Origin: Bacteroidetes bacterium UBA6183
GTDB lineage: Bacteria > Bacteroidota > Bacteroidia > UKL13-3
Direction: 5' to 3'
Assembly (NCBI GenBank): GCA_002422865.1
Contig: DITN01000024.1
Coordinates: forward strand, 33,405 to 64,170
Length of the DNA: 30,766 nt
Numbering within the stretch: the stretch's first letter is position 1; each line of letters begins with the position of its first letter. Positions 15,856-23,917 of the stretch are shown one piece after another. The notes under the pieces are model-generated. The model saw nothing but the letters and a program-made list of their open reading frames with translations. It made no database searches and was not told the origin of the DNA. The position numbers and the translations under genes were made by a program.

Positions 15856-17457
15856 TTAAACCTCTCTTAAAAAAGTAAACGTATCACCATCAAATAATCC
15901 CTTGTCGCTTAGTTTTATACTTGGTATTACCAACAAGGCCATAAAACTCAAACTCATAAACGGGGCACGCAATGTAGAACCTAAAACTTGCTTACTAAAA
16001 TTATCAATTTGCGTGTATAAGTTTGCTACTTCCCATGCGTCACGGTTACTCATTAACCCTGCAACAGGCAAGGGTAATACATAACTTTCGGTTGCACTTA
16101 CAGCACTTAATCCACCCGTATTTTCAACTAACAAATTTACGGCCTTACACATACTTTCATCATCAACACCAACAACCACAATATTATGGCTATCATGCGC
16201 CACACTGCTTGCTATTGCGCCTTGCTTTAATCCAAAGTTTTTAATGTATGCGGTAGCAACTTTTGCCTTTGCATAACGATTTACCACCGCAATTTTTAAT
16301 ACATCATTTTGTGGGTTGATGTTGGCTTTATTACAAACCAACTTACGTGTTACCAATTGTCCATCTTCACAAATAATAATATGCTCTGTTTCCTTTGGTG
16401 TGTATGCAAAATTGTCAACCTGCAATGGCGTAATGTTAAATTTATTAACCGCACTTGCCTCCACCGAATCAATCAAAATTTTACCTTCATCATAAACTAA
16501 CTTACCGTTAATGTAGGTTTGTTTTACATTGAAATTTACCAAATCATCAACCAAAATAAAATCTGCTGCGGCATTGGGTTGAAGCAACCCTACAGGAAGT
16601 TTGTAATGTTTTACAGGATTAATACAAGCCGCTTGCAATACATCAAACAAATCGTAGCCCAAAGCAATTGCTCTTGCGCAAAGTTTATTAATGTGGCCTA
16701 CTAAAAGTGAGTCGGGATGTTTATCATCACTGCAAAACATAATTTGAAACGGATGAGATTTAAGTGCAGGAATTAACGCATCAAAATTACGTGCAGCACT
16801 ACCCTCTCTAATTAAAACCTGCATGCCTAAGTTTAGTTTTTCCAAGGCCTCTTCTAAGGTAAAACATTCGTGGTCAGTTGAAATTCCTGCAGCAATATAT
16901 TTCCGCAATTGTTCACCTCTTAGTCCGGGTGCATGTCCATCAACAGGTTTGCCGGCTTTATGTGCGGCCCTAATTTTCTGATGTACCAAGTCATCATCAA
17001 AAATAACACCTGGATAATTCATCATTTCTGCTAAGTATAATACCTCGGCACGTTGCATTAATTTTTCAATATCAGCCACCGTAACTTCATCTCCCGCAGT
17101 TTCAAAAATGGTAGCAGGAACGCAACTGGGTGCACCAAAAAAGAATTTAAATGGCGTTTGTTTTCCATTTTCTATCATGTACTCTACACCTTGCACACCA
17201 AGCACATTGGCTATTTCGTGGGGGTCGCTGACAGTTGCAACAGTTCCATGCACAACAGCCATTCTGGCAAACTCAGAAGGCACCAAAAGTGAGCTTTCAA
17301 TATGCACATGCGCATCAACAAAACCCGGTAACAAAAAACCTGTTACAGTTTCTGCTACAGGGGTAATTGCGGTTATCGCACCATGCTCAAAACTCACCTC
17401 AGCAGCATAAATTTTACGCTGTGTTACATCAACCAAATTAGCTTTAAGTGTGGTCAT
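15856..17457 (-). CDS. ade: Adenine deaminase
   Basis: Hydrolyses adenine to hypoxanthine and ammonia in purine salvage. A metal-dependent amidohydrolase of 533 residues, near the family norm of 540-600. The metal-site motif VDAHVHIESSLL (about 44-57) is followed by GTVATVSDPHEIANVLG, HAPGLRG, the DHECFTLEEALEKL stretch and FCSDDKHPD, all typical. The C-terminal part has ASSVAHDSHNIVVVG, also conserved. It starts 2 bases after the cytidine deaminase stop, so the two are one transcript for nucleobase deamination. Start chosen as the ATG that gives the compact N-terminal composite domain. Confidence 0.96.
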   Translation of the reverse strand: MTTLKANLVDVTQRKIYAAEVSFEHGAITAITPVAETVTGFLLPGFVDAHVHIESSLLVPSEFARMAVVHGTVATVSDPHEIANVLGVQGVEYMIENGKQTPFKFFFGAPSCVPATIFETAGDEVTVADIEKLMQRAEVLYLAEMMNYPGVIFDDDLVHQKIRAAHKAGKPVDGHAPGLRGEQLRKYIAAGISTDHECFTLEEALEKLNLGMQVLIREGSAARNFDALIPALKSHPFQIMFCSDDKHPDSLLVGHINKLCARAIALGYDLFDVLQAACINPVKHYKLPVGLLQPNAAADFILVDDLVNFNVKQTYINGKLVYDEGKILIDSVEASAVNKFNITPLQVDNFAYTPKETEHIIICEDGQLVTRKLVCNKANINPQNDVLKIAVVNRYAKAKVATAYIKNFGLKQGAIASSVAHDSHNIVVVGVDDESMCKAVNLLVENTGGLSAVSATESYVLPLPVAGLMSNRDAWEVANLYTQIDNFSKQVLGSTLRAPFMSLSFMALLVIPSIKLSDKGLFDGDTFTFLREV

Positions 17458-17459
17458 TT

Positions 17460-17948
17460 TTATCCCTTTAATTCATCACTCCAAAACATAAACGGCATAA
17501 AGTTTTTTAAGCCTTCTGCTATATATATGTCGCCTGTTTCACCTTGTAAAATAACACGCATGGGTTGTTTAAATCTAATTTCATACTCACTCATACTTTG
17601 TAAACAAGCACCGCAACTCATAATGGGTTCGGTTACCTTAAACTTATCTGCTTTTACTGTTATGGCCATGGTTTTAACCGCCTCGTTGGGATAAGTTGCA
17701 CCTGCACTAAATATTGCTACACGCTCTGCACATAAACCACTTGGATAAGCAATATTTTCTTGATTGCTACCTTTTACAATAACACCATTGTTTAGTTGCA
17801 AAGCACAACCCACATGAAAATTGGAATACGGTGCATACGAGGTCTCAACTGCTTTTTTTGCCTCAGCCAATAACATGCGATCGGTCTCACTCAATTCGTT
17901 TATATCTGTATATCTTTTTAAAATAGATTCTCTTCTGATTTCGCTCAT
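17460..17948 (-). CDS. cdd: Cytidine deaminase
   Basis: Deaminates cytidine and deoxycytidine to uridine forms in pyrimidine salvage. It has 162 residues, near the homotetrameric class (about 130-150 aa) plus a ~20-residue N-terminal extension. The zinc site is intact: SGLCAERVAIFSAG, with the first Cys ligand and the catalytic Glu, and PIMSCGACLQSMSEY with two further Cys. NFHVGCALQLNNG and the GSNQENIAYPSG loop are the substrate-binding motifs. First gene of the cdd-ade pair. A candidate promoter lies at 18010-17980 in the divergent region shared with the saccharopine dehydrogenase gene. Confidence 0.95.
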   Translation of the reverse strand: MSEIRRESILKRYTDINELSETDRMLLAEAKKAVETSYAPYSNFHVGCALQLNNGVIVKGSNQENIAYPSGLCAERVAIFSAGATYPNEAVKTMAITVKADKFKVTEPIMSCGACLQSMSEYEIRFKQPMRVILQGETGDIYIAEGLKNFMPFMFWSDELKG

Positions 17949-17979
17949 GGTTGTGCAAGTTTCGTTAAAAATTGTAAAG

Positions 17980-18010
17980 TAAATGTATAGCTTCGTACCC
18001 TTAAATACAA
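17980..18010 (-). promoter_or_regulatory. Possible promoter for cdd-ade
   Basis: Minus-strand TTG (18010-18008), 20-base spacer, then TACATTTA (17987-17980), one mismatch from the TAnnTTTG consensus. Start of transcription would fall roughly 25 bases before the cdd ATG at 17948. Confidence 0.4.
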
Positions 18011-18020
18011 TCGTTTTTTT

Positions 18021-19349
18021 ATGAAAAACATTCTTGTAATTGGTGCAGGACTTTCATCATCGTACTTAATAAAATATTTATTAGCGCAAGCTACCACATA
18101 CCACTGGCAAATTACTGTTGTTGACAGCAACATTGAAGTTGCGCAAAACAAAGTAGCAAACCACCCCAATGCAACAGCACTTGCCCTTAATGCCAGCAAT
18201 AACGAAGAAGTAGCGCAATTAGTTTCGGCCAACGATCTAATCATTTCGTTGTTACCTGCTACCATGCACATACATGTAGCGCGTATTTGTGTAATGTTAA
18301 AGAAACATTTAATTACGGCCAGTTATGTGAGCGCAGAAATGCAAAGTTTACACCATGAAGCGTTGGCAAATGATGTGTTATTACTTAACGAGTGTGGTTT
18401 AGATCCGGGTATTGACCATTTATCAGCCATGAAAATGATTGATGAAGTGAAAGCCAAAGGCGGTAGTATTGATGTATTTAAATCATTTTGTGGCGGATTG
18501 GTTGCGCCTGAGTTTGACGATAACCCATGGAATTACAAGTTTACTTGGAACCCAAGGAATGTGGTAGTTGCCGGACAAAGTACGGCACAATACTTAGAAC
18601 ACCAAGAACTTAAGTTTATTCCTCCGCAACGTATTTTCACCCAAACAGAAGAAGTCAATATAAAAAATCATGGCTCGTTTGAAAGTTATGCCAACCGTGA
18701 TTCGTTGAGCTACATTAAACCATATGGCATTGAAAATGCGCACACTGTTTTACGTGGTACACTCAGAAAAAAAGGGTACGCAAAAGCATGGAACAACTTG
18801 GTGAAATTGGGGTTAACAGATGATAGTTTTATTATTCACAACACACAAAATTTAACTTATCGGGAGCTGGTAAGTGCATTTACACCCGGTAACGATTTAG
18901 CCCAATTGGAAAAACGTGTGTGTGATTTTTTAAACTTAACACAAGAGCAAGATGAATTTAAAAAATTAGTTTGGCTAGGGTTGTTTAATGATACAAAGAT
19001 TAACTTATCAGAAGGCTCTCCGGCCTTTATTTTACAGCAGTTGTTGCAACAAAAATGGAAGCTGCAAAAAGGTGAGTTGGATATGATTGTGATGTATCAC
19101 GAAATTGAGGCAAGTTACCCTGACAAGAAAGAAAAAATAAGCAGCGCTTTGGTGGTAAAAGGCGAAAACGAAGTATTAACCGCTATGTCAAAAACAGTTG
19201 GACTACCAATGGCCATTGCCGCCAAACATTTAATGTTGGGTGATATCAAACTTCGTGGTGTGGTAATACCAACCATGCCAGAGTTGTACAACCCTATTTT
19301 AAATGAATTGGCCGAGTACGGTATTTCGTTTGAGGAGAAAAGTTACTAG
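18021..19349 (+). CDS. Saccharopine dehydrogenase (L-glutamate-forming type)
   Basis: Interconverts saccharopine with alpha-aminoadipate semialdehyde and glutamate, in lysine metabolism. 442 residues. An N-terminal Rossmann domain opens with KNILVIGAGLSSSYLIKYL, the GxGxxx nucleotide-binding loop, then has LIISLLPATMH. The middle is the saccharopine dehydrogenase C-terminal domain: LLNECGLDPGIDHLSAMKMI and CGGLVAPEFDDNPWNYKFTW, both strong family motifs of the glutamate-forming LYS9-like branch. The protein is full-length and uninterrupted. It reads away from cdd-ade. Whether it serves lysine breakdown or synthesis cannot be decided here; no partner lysine-2-oxoglutarate reductase is in the window. 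Confidence 0.9.
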   Translation: MKNILVIGAGLSSSYLIKYLLAQATTYHWQITVVDSNIEVAQNKVANHPNATALALNASNNEEVAQLVSANDLIISLLPATMHIHVARICVMLKKHLITASYVSAEMQSLHHEALANDVLLLNECGLDPGIDHLSAMKMIDEVKAKGGSIDVFKSFCGGLVAPEFDDNPWNYKFTWNPRNVVVAGQSTAQYLEHQELKFIPPQRIFTQTEEVNIKNHGSFESYANRDSLSYIKPYGIENAHTVLRGTLRKKGYAKAWNNLVKLGLTDDSFIIHNTQNLTYRELVSAFTPGNDLAQLEKRVCDFLNLTQEQDEFKKLVWLGLFNDTKINLSEGSPAFILQQLLQQKWKLQKGELDMIVMYHEIEASYPDKKEKISSALVVKGENEVLTAMSKTVGLPMAIAAKHLMLGDIKLRGVVIPTMPELYNPILNELAEYGISFEEKSY

Positions 19350-19355
19350 GTGTTG

Positions 19356-19403
19356 GTTGATTGGTTGATTGGTTGACTAGTTGATAAGTCAATAGGTTGA
19401 TTG
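19356..19403 (+). repeat. Tandem octamer repeat (GTTGATTG-like, six units)
   Basis: Six head-to-tail 8-base units: GTTGATTG, GTTGATTG, GTTGACTA, GTTGATAA, GTCAATAG, GTTGATTG. They sit seven bases after the saccharopine dehydrogenase stop. The same GTTGATTG word starts the 36-bp palindrome at 9011, so a shared origin is possible. The rest of the 202-base gap to 19551 holds a piece resembling the 20.3-kb element (19519-19545) and no gene. Confidence 0.65.
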
Positions 19404-19551
19404 ATTAAAGCCTGTTCGAGTTCGCTTTGCGCTGATTGTGCGAATGCGCGAGTATCGAGAATAGGAGTCATTGATGAGTATTATTCTTAGCCTATCTAAT
19501 TTTGTCGTTTAAACTTTTCCGTAAAATTCTGTGACTTCTGTGAGCTACCAC

Positions 19552-20274
19552 TTACAACTGAAATTGTTTCCCGGTATAAAATGCTTGTGCAATTTTTTTG
19601 TAAGCCAATGTGGGTTCTCCGTTTAGTTCATAGATAACAAATCTGCTTTTCACAATTGTTGTTTCTTGTTTATACCATTGCTGAATAACACGATTAACAG
19701 GTTTATTGTTTTTGGGTAAAAGTTCAATTTGTTGTTTTAAAAACAGTCTGGATTCTTTTGCATAAGATGCAAATAACTGCGCCTCTTGTGTTGGTAAAAT
19801 CAGCCAAAAACTACCATCCTCTTTTAACAATTGATAAGCATATTGTGCCAAGTCGTTTAAAGGTAAATCAGCATCATGACGGGCTTTGCTGCGCTGTTCA
19901 TCATCAATACTAAAATTATTATGCTTAACAAAGTATGGTGGATTGCTAATGATTACATCATACAAATGCGTGCAGGTTTGGGTATAATTTTGTAGTGATT
20001 GGTGATGTATATTTAAGCGATTGTTCCATTTGCTTGCATTAAAATTAAACCGAGCCTCTGTTGCCGCTTGTTCATCTATTTCAACTGCATCAATAATTGC
20101 ATCACTTCTTTGCGCGCACATTAAAGCAAGTAGGCCGGTACCGGTGCCAATGTCCAAAATTTGTTGCGCGTGTTCTACTTCAGCTAAGCACCCCAACAAC
20201 ACACTATCCGTACCTATTTTCATGGCACTTTGTTGTTGCTTTACCGTAAACTGTTTAAATACAAACTCACTCAT
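19552..20274 (-). CDS. trmN6: tRNA1(Val) A37 N6-methyltransferase
   Basis: Methylates N6 of adenine-37 in the anticodon loop of tRNA1(Val), using S-adenosylmethionine. 240 residues. The N-terminal FKQFTVKQQQSAMKIGTDSVLLG is the family opening (YfiC/TrmN6). The Rossmann methyltransferase core has ILDIGTGTGLLALM (motif I) at about 40-53, an acidic VEIDEQA, and the catalytic ISNPPYFV motif IV at about 109-116, characteristic of N6-adenine methyltransferases. Later segments FWLILPTQEA and a C-terminal basic tail complete it. The gene is convergent with the saccharopine dehydrogenase gene. Confidence 0.92.
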   Translation of the reverse strand: MSEFVFKQFTVKQQQSAMKIGTDSVLLGCLAEVEHAQQILDIGTGTGLLALMCAQRSDAIIDAVEIDEQAATEARFNFNASKWNNRLNIHHQSLQNYTQTCTHLYDVIISNPPYFVKHNNFSIDDEQRSKARHDADLPLNDLAQYAYQLLKEDGSFWLILPTQEAQLFASYAKESRLFLKQQIELLPKNNKPVNRVIQQWYKQETTIVKSRFVIYELNGEPTLAYKKIAQAFYTGKQFQL

Positions 20275-20326
20275 GTGTTGGCAATAATCGTAAATAGTTG
20301 GCTTGGGGCAATGGATATTTTGGGAT

Positions 20327-20447
20327 TAACCACAGCGATAGCAACGACAACACTGCGATAACAGCGAACAGTCTGTAAATTTCTGGGATTTCGGTGAAAG
20401 ACCATGCATTGTGCTCTCCGTGAAAAACGCTGTTATCGCTGTGGTTA
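20327..20447. repeat. Inverted-repeat intergenic element, copy 2 (~121 bp)
   Basis: TAACCACAGCGATAGCAACG (20327-20346) pairs, with two mismatches, with CGCTGTTATCGCTGTGGTTA (20428-20447). A third internal GCGATAACAGCG lies at 20355-20366. Left half is closely alike copy 1 at 15736 over about 45 bases. It lies in the 284-base gap between trmN6 and mtgA, which otherwise shows no gene; a 90-codon open frame across it is a by-product of the repeat. Confidence 0.7.
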
Positions 20448-20558
20448 TATTTCCTTAGAACACCCTCTTTTCCATAAATTACAACAAACAACAACCCCAT
20501 GTTTGTATAAATTATAAAAGTTGTGTGATGTGTATTCAATACTTCTTATCATTGCAAC

Positions 20559-21311
20559 ATGGTTAAAAAGGCAGGTGGATTTAATCTTACTAAAGCACTC
20601 AAAAAAATAGGCATGCTCCTATTTAGTTTGTTTGTTATTGGTTTTCAGTTTGCCATGTTGTTAATCATATTATACCGTGTTGTACCTGTTCCCTTAACTC
20701 CTTTGCATGTTAAACGTGTGTTTGAGCAGGTTGCCAACGACAAACCCATTAAACTTACCAAAAGTTGGAGAAGCATAGACTATGTAACCGATAAGTTTTG
20801 TTATGCCGTTTTAACCAGTGAAGACATCAAGTTTATTAGTCATTATGGTTTTGATTTTGAACAAATTTACAAATCGGTAAAAACCGGTATGAAAACCGGA
20901 AAAAAAATGCGTGGAGCAAGCACCATTACCCAACAAACAGCCAAAAACTTATTTTTTACACCAACCCGCAGTTGGATAAGAAAATTACCCGAAATGGGTA
21001 TAACGGTTTGCTTGGAGTTGCTGTGGACCAAAAAGCGCATTTTGGAAGTGTACATTAATATCATCGAAATGGGCGATGGTGTTTATGGCGTAGAAGCCGC
21101 AGCTCAACATTACTTTAATAAAAATGCCCAAACACTAACCAAAAGAGAGTGTGCTTTAATAGCAGCATGCCTACCAAATCCGCGTAAATTTATTGCTAAC
21201 AAACCAAGTAAATACATCAACAGAAAAGCATCTGTGGTGCAGCGTTACATGTATAAAATTGGCAAGTTGCCTTGGCGGGAAGAGGGTGATAAGAAAAAAA
21301 AGAAGGGGTAG
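20559..21311 (+). CDS. mtgA: Monofunctional peptidoglycan glycosyltransferase
   Basis: Polymerises lipid II into glycan strands at the outer face of the inner membrane (GT51). 250 residues: a short cytoplasmic start, one transmembrane anchor at about 15-38 (LLFSLFVIGFQFAMLLIIL), then the GT51 domain. Key motifs are TSEDIKFISHYGFD, containing the catalytic Glu, GASTITQQTAKNLFF, and LELLWTKKRILEVYINIIEMG with the second Glu-bearing helix, then GVEAAAQHYFNKNA. No transpeptidase domain is present, so it is the monofunctional type. The C-terminal lysine-rich tail is low complexity. Confidence 0.95.
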   Translation: MVKKAGGFNLTKALKKIGMLLFSLFVIGFQFAMLLIILYRVVPVPLTPLHVKRVFEQVANDKPIKLTKSWRSIDYVTDKFCYAVLTSEDIKFISHYGFDFEQIYKSVKTGMKTGKKMRGASTITQQTAKNLFFTPTRSWIRKLPEMGITVCLELLWTKKRILEVYINIIEMGDGVYGVEAAAQHYFNKNAQTLTKRECALIAACLPNPRKFIANKPSKYINRKASVVQRYMYKIGKLPWREEGDKKKKKG

Positions 21312-21374
21312 TTTAAGGTAATTTGTAATGGATTATAATCTAAATACTAGAAACATTTTGGGTTTTACCACAAA

Positions 21375-21809
21375 TCACACCACCACCATGGTACTGCTAG
21401 ATTTGGCAACATCGGTGCGTTTGCCGTTTTCGTCAACAGTCCATATTTCGGCTTCGCAAAAATGCATGCGGCTACCGGCTTTTATTACCCAACCTTTTGC
21501 ATATAACTTGCTGCCAATACCGGGGTTTAAATAACTTATACGCAAATCGGCTGTAACCACGCCCTGCCCTCTTTTAACCAAAGTATATGCTGCAAAACCA
21601 CTTACCACATCGGCAAATGTTGCGGTAACTCCTCCATGCACATAACCCATTTGTTGTTGATGATATCCTTGTAAATCAATGCTTGCCTCTATCTCACCTA
21701 AATCAATGCGGTGTATGTTTATGCCAATGTGTTTGGAAAAATAGTTACCACCAATTTTCTCTTTAACCATTTCCTCAAAATCAGGTTCAGCAGGCTTAAA
21801 CTTCATCAT
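21375..21809 (-). CDS. PaaI-type hotdog-fold thioesterase
   Basis: The protein has 144 residues when started at the MMKF ATG at 21809; the open frame extends further 5' but that extension (a Cys-rich segment with no homology I recognise) would cross into the divergent gene start. Hotdog-fold motifs are clear: MGYVHGGVTATFADVVSGFAA, the HGG and downstream Asp of the PaaI subfamily, then VVTADLRISYLNPG and KAGSRMHFCEAEIW. It probably hydrolyses acyl- or aryl-CoA thioesters. Substrate not readable. It runs divergent from DUF3822, sharing a 48-base spacer, and converges on mtgA. Confidence 0.88.
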   Translation of the reverse strand: MMKFKPAEPDFEEMVKEKIGGNYFSKHIGINIHRIDLGEIEASIDLQGYHQQQMGYVHGGVTATFADVVSGFAAYTLVKRGQGVVTADLRISYLNPGIGSKLYAKGWVIKAGSRMHFCEAEIWTVDENGKRTDVAKSSSTMVVV

Positions 21810-21857
21810 ATAATAATTTTTATTACTTTTACGCCCTACGAAAGTACACAAGCATAC

Positions 21858-22721
21858 ATGCAAAGCCAAATAGATTCACACCACACTTTTACTTATACCG
21901 ACAGTGAGCTAGATTTATCGGCCAAGGAAAATTATGCATTAGACATTTGTTTGGCCGCAAACCGTATTAGTTTTACTGTATTTAATGCCAATAGGGTATT
22001 GGGTTTCCGTTACCTCAATACTCATTTTAATCTTTTAGAAAGTAATGCTTCTCAATTGCTAAAATTGGTAAACGAATTGGAATGGTACAGTTCATCCTAC
22101 AAAAACATCCGTGTTTTTATTGATAACGAAACTTTTAGCATGATACCTGAAGCCCTGTTTGATGTGCATCAAGCCGGTACTTACTTAAACTTGGTTCATA
22201 AAAAACTACCCGACTTACAAGTGCTGCACAGCAGTTTGCCCAAAAACCAAACGGTATGTGTTTTTGGTTTATCGCAACATTGTTACACCGCCATTAATAG
22301 CATTTTTGGTGCTCCGTTAATTATGCACCAAAGTATGGTACTGGTTCAAACAGCTGCCGAGTTTAACGAAACAGACCTTAAACAACATATATTGGTTTAC
22401 GTATCACAGTCGTTTATTGCGGTGTTACAATACAACCAAAACGAAGTTAAATTTCTAAACACCTACCATGTTGATGCCGATACCGATACGGTATATTTTA
22501 TTTTATCAGTAGCTGAGCAGTTAAAACTTCAGGCTGATAAGTTTGGTATTTACGTAATGGGTGATATTTCAACAACATCGGCAACCATGGGTTTACTTAA
22601 AAAGTATATTCCGCATGTGCAAGCCATTAACAGGGTTGATGGCATACAATACCCATTATCGTTTAGAGAATTTCAAGAGCAACAACATTACTTAGCTATA
22701 CATACTTTATTGTGCGAATAA
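21858..22721 (+). CDS. DUF3822 family protein
   Basis: The protein has 287 residues when started at the ATG at 21858 (MQSQIDSHHTFTYTDSEL). An open frame upstream to 21711 runs antisense to the thioesterase gene and lacks typical sequence, so it is not used. The order DUF3822-rsmD-coaD is a common Bacteroidota arrangement, and the present protein matches that family by its N-terminal half, with YALDICLAANRISFTVFNAN. The fold suggested is an actin-like/ASKHA ATPase type, which is inference. It ends in a 10-base overlap with rsmD, so translation is coupled. Function unknown. Confidence 0.8.
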   Translation: MQSQIDSHHTFTYTDSELDLSAKENYALDICLAANRISFTVFNANRVLGFRYLNTHFNLLESNASQLLKLVNELEWYSSSYKNIRVFIDNETFSMIPEALFDVHQAGTYLNLVHKKLPDLQVLHSSLPKNQTVCVFGLSQHCYTAINSIFGAPLIMHQSMVLVQTAAEFNETDLKQHILVYVSQSFIAVLQYNQNEVKFLNTYHVDADTDTVYFILSVAEQLKLQADKFGIYVMGDISTTSATMGLLKKYIPHVQAINRVDGIQYPLSFREFQEQQHYLAIHTLLCE

Positions 22722-23251
22722 TAAGCGGAAATTTAAAAGGTATATTAATAACCCCACCCAAAGGATTGCCCGTGCGCCCAACAACCGATAGGGCCAAAGA
22801 AAGTTTGTTTAATATTATTGAAAACAACTTTCATATGAATGAGTTGGATGTGCTGGATTTATTCAGTGGAACGGGTAATATCAGTTATGAGTTTGCTTCA
22901 CGTGATGCACGAAAAATTACTGCTGTTGATTTAAATTTTAAGTGTGTGGAGTTTATTAAAAGCATTAAGCAAAAACATGCATTAAACAACTTAGATGTAC
23001 AAAAAAAAGATGCGTTTACTTTTTTAAAAAGTGCCCTTACCCCTTACGATATTATATTTGCCGATGCGCCTTATGCACATCGTGACATCAACCAAATACC
23101 CAAACTAGTAGCCGAACGTAAGTTACTTAACCCCAATGGATGGTTGATTGTTGAACATGAAAACACATTGGATTTGGATAAAGAACCCAACTTTTTAAAT
23201 AAGCGGGTTTATGGCCAATCGTGCTTTAGTTTTTTTAGTGCAGCCCTTTAG
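22712..23251 (+). CDS. rsmD: 16S rRNA (guanine966-N2)-methyltransferase
   Basis: Methylates N2 of G966 in 16S rRNA of the small subunit, using S-adenosylmethionine. 179 residues. N-terminal MRIISGNLKGILI and PVRPTTDRAKESLFNII are family hallmarks. Motif I is LDLFSGTGNISYEFASR (about 48-64), followed by VDLNFKC. Motif IV reads FADAPYAHRD at about 116-125, where most RsmD proteins have DPPY or DPPF; the first Pro is Ala here. GTG start at 22712 is chosen because it gives the standard RIISG opening. It overlaps DUF3822 by 10 bases and is followed by coaD. Confidence 0.93.
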   Translation: MRIISGNLKGILITPPKGLPVRPTTDRAKESLFNIIENNFHMNELDVLDLFSGTGNISYEFASRDARKITAVDLNFKCVEFIKSIKQKHALNNLDVQKKDAFTFLKSALTPYDIIFADAPYAHRDINQIPKLVAERKLLNPNGWLIVEHENTLDLDKEPNFLNKRVYGQSCFSFFSAAL

Positions 23252-23289
23252 AAAATTTTCTGCATATTCGCCTAACCAATTACATACAC

Positions 23290-23757
23290 ATGAAACGTAT
23301 TGCTTTGTTCCCCGGCACTTTTGATCCCATTACCATTGGCCACATCAACCTGATTGAGCGCGCTATGCATTTGTATGATGAAATTGTAATTGGTATTGGG
23401 CATAATAGCACCAAAAGTACTTTGTTTTCATTGGAGCAAAGAGAAAACTGGATTAAAGATATTTTTAAAAATCAACCCAAAGTACGTGTACAAGCTTATG
23501 AAGGTTTAACAGTTGCTTTTTGTGAAGAAATTGGTGCGTTATATATATTAAGAGGTTTGCGTAACATGAGTGATTTTGATTACGAAAAAAACATCGCCCA
23601 AATGAACAAATTGGTGAACCCAAATATTGAAACCATTTTCTTAATGTGCGACCCTGCATATACACCAATTAGCAGCAGTGTTGTTCGCGATTTAATTCGT
23701 AACGGAGGTGACGCAAGTCCTTATTTACCCGCAGGGGTAAATTACCGACAAGGCTAA
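23290..23757 (+). CDS. coaD: Phosphopantetheine adenylyltransferase
   Basis: Transfers AMP from ATP to 4'-phosphopantetheine, giving dephospho-CoA, the fourth of five steps in coenzyme A synthesis. 155 residues, close to the family norm of about 160. The nucleotidyltransferase motif ALFPGTFDPITIGHINLIERA holds the T/HxGH site, and IGIGHNSTKS, LYILRGLRNMSDFDYE and the late ISSSVVRDLIRNGGD with its S-S-S-x-V-R pattern are intact. Third gene of the DUF3822-rsmD-coaD set, 38 bases after rsmD. Start is the ATG of MKRIALFPGTF. Confidence 0.97.
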   Translation: MKRIALFPGTFDPITIGHINLIERAMHLYDEIVIGIGHNSTKSTLFSLEQRENWIKDIFKNQPKVRVQAYEGLTVAFCEEIGALYILRGLRNMSDFDYEKNIAQMNKLVNPNIETIFLMCDPAYTPISSSVVRDLIRNGGDASPYLPAGVNYRQG

Positions 23758-23869
23758 ACCCTTGTAAACACTGACTAAAATCAGCTAATACAAGCGTCAA
23801 CCCGCGTTTTTAGTCATCAAATTGTAATCTGTGTAATTCTTTTGTCATACCACATGATGTAAAAATACA

Positions 23870-23898
23870 GATGCGAAAACTCGCTATACATTCGCATC
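23870..23898 (+). promoter_or_regulatory. Hairpin in the leader of the heme locus
   Basis: GATGCGAA (23870-23877) and TTCGCATC (23891-23898) form a perfect 8-bp stem with a 13-base loop, 19 bases before the ATG at 23918. No exact -7 box is seen in the gap; TACATTCG (23887-23894) has one mismatch and no paired -33 TTG. It could be an operator or an RNA leader element. Role unknown. Confidence 0.45.
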
Positions 23899-23917
23899 CA
23901 TATTTTACAAATTCATC

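Noticed and set aside
19404..19551. Small RNA gene after the octamer array
   Set aside because: A short TTCGC/GCGAA pairing exists, but there is no promoter plus terminator pair to support an RNA gene.
20267..20539. 90-codon minus-strand open frame
   Set aside because: It covers the inverted-repeat element and has no recognisable domain; the open frame is a by-product of the repeat.
21711..21857. 5' extension of the DUF3822 gene to 21711
   Set aside because: It is antisense to the thioesterase coding region, has no family similarity, and the ATG at 21858 gives a normal start.
21810..21869. 5' extension of the thioesterase to 21869
   Set aside because: Adds a Cys-rich segment unlike the family and crosses the divergent gene start; the MMKF start at 21809 fits PaaI-type proteins.
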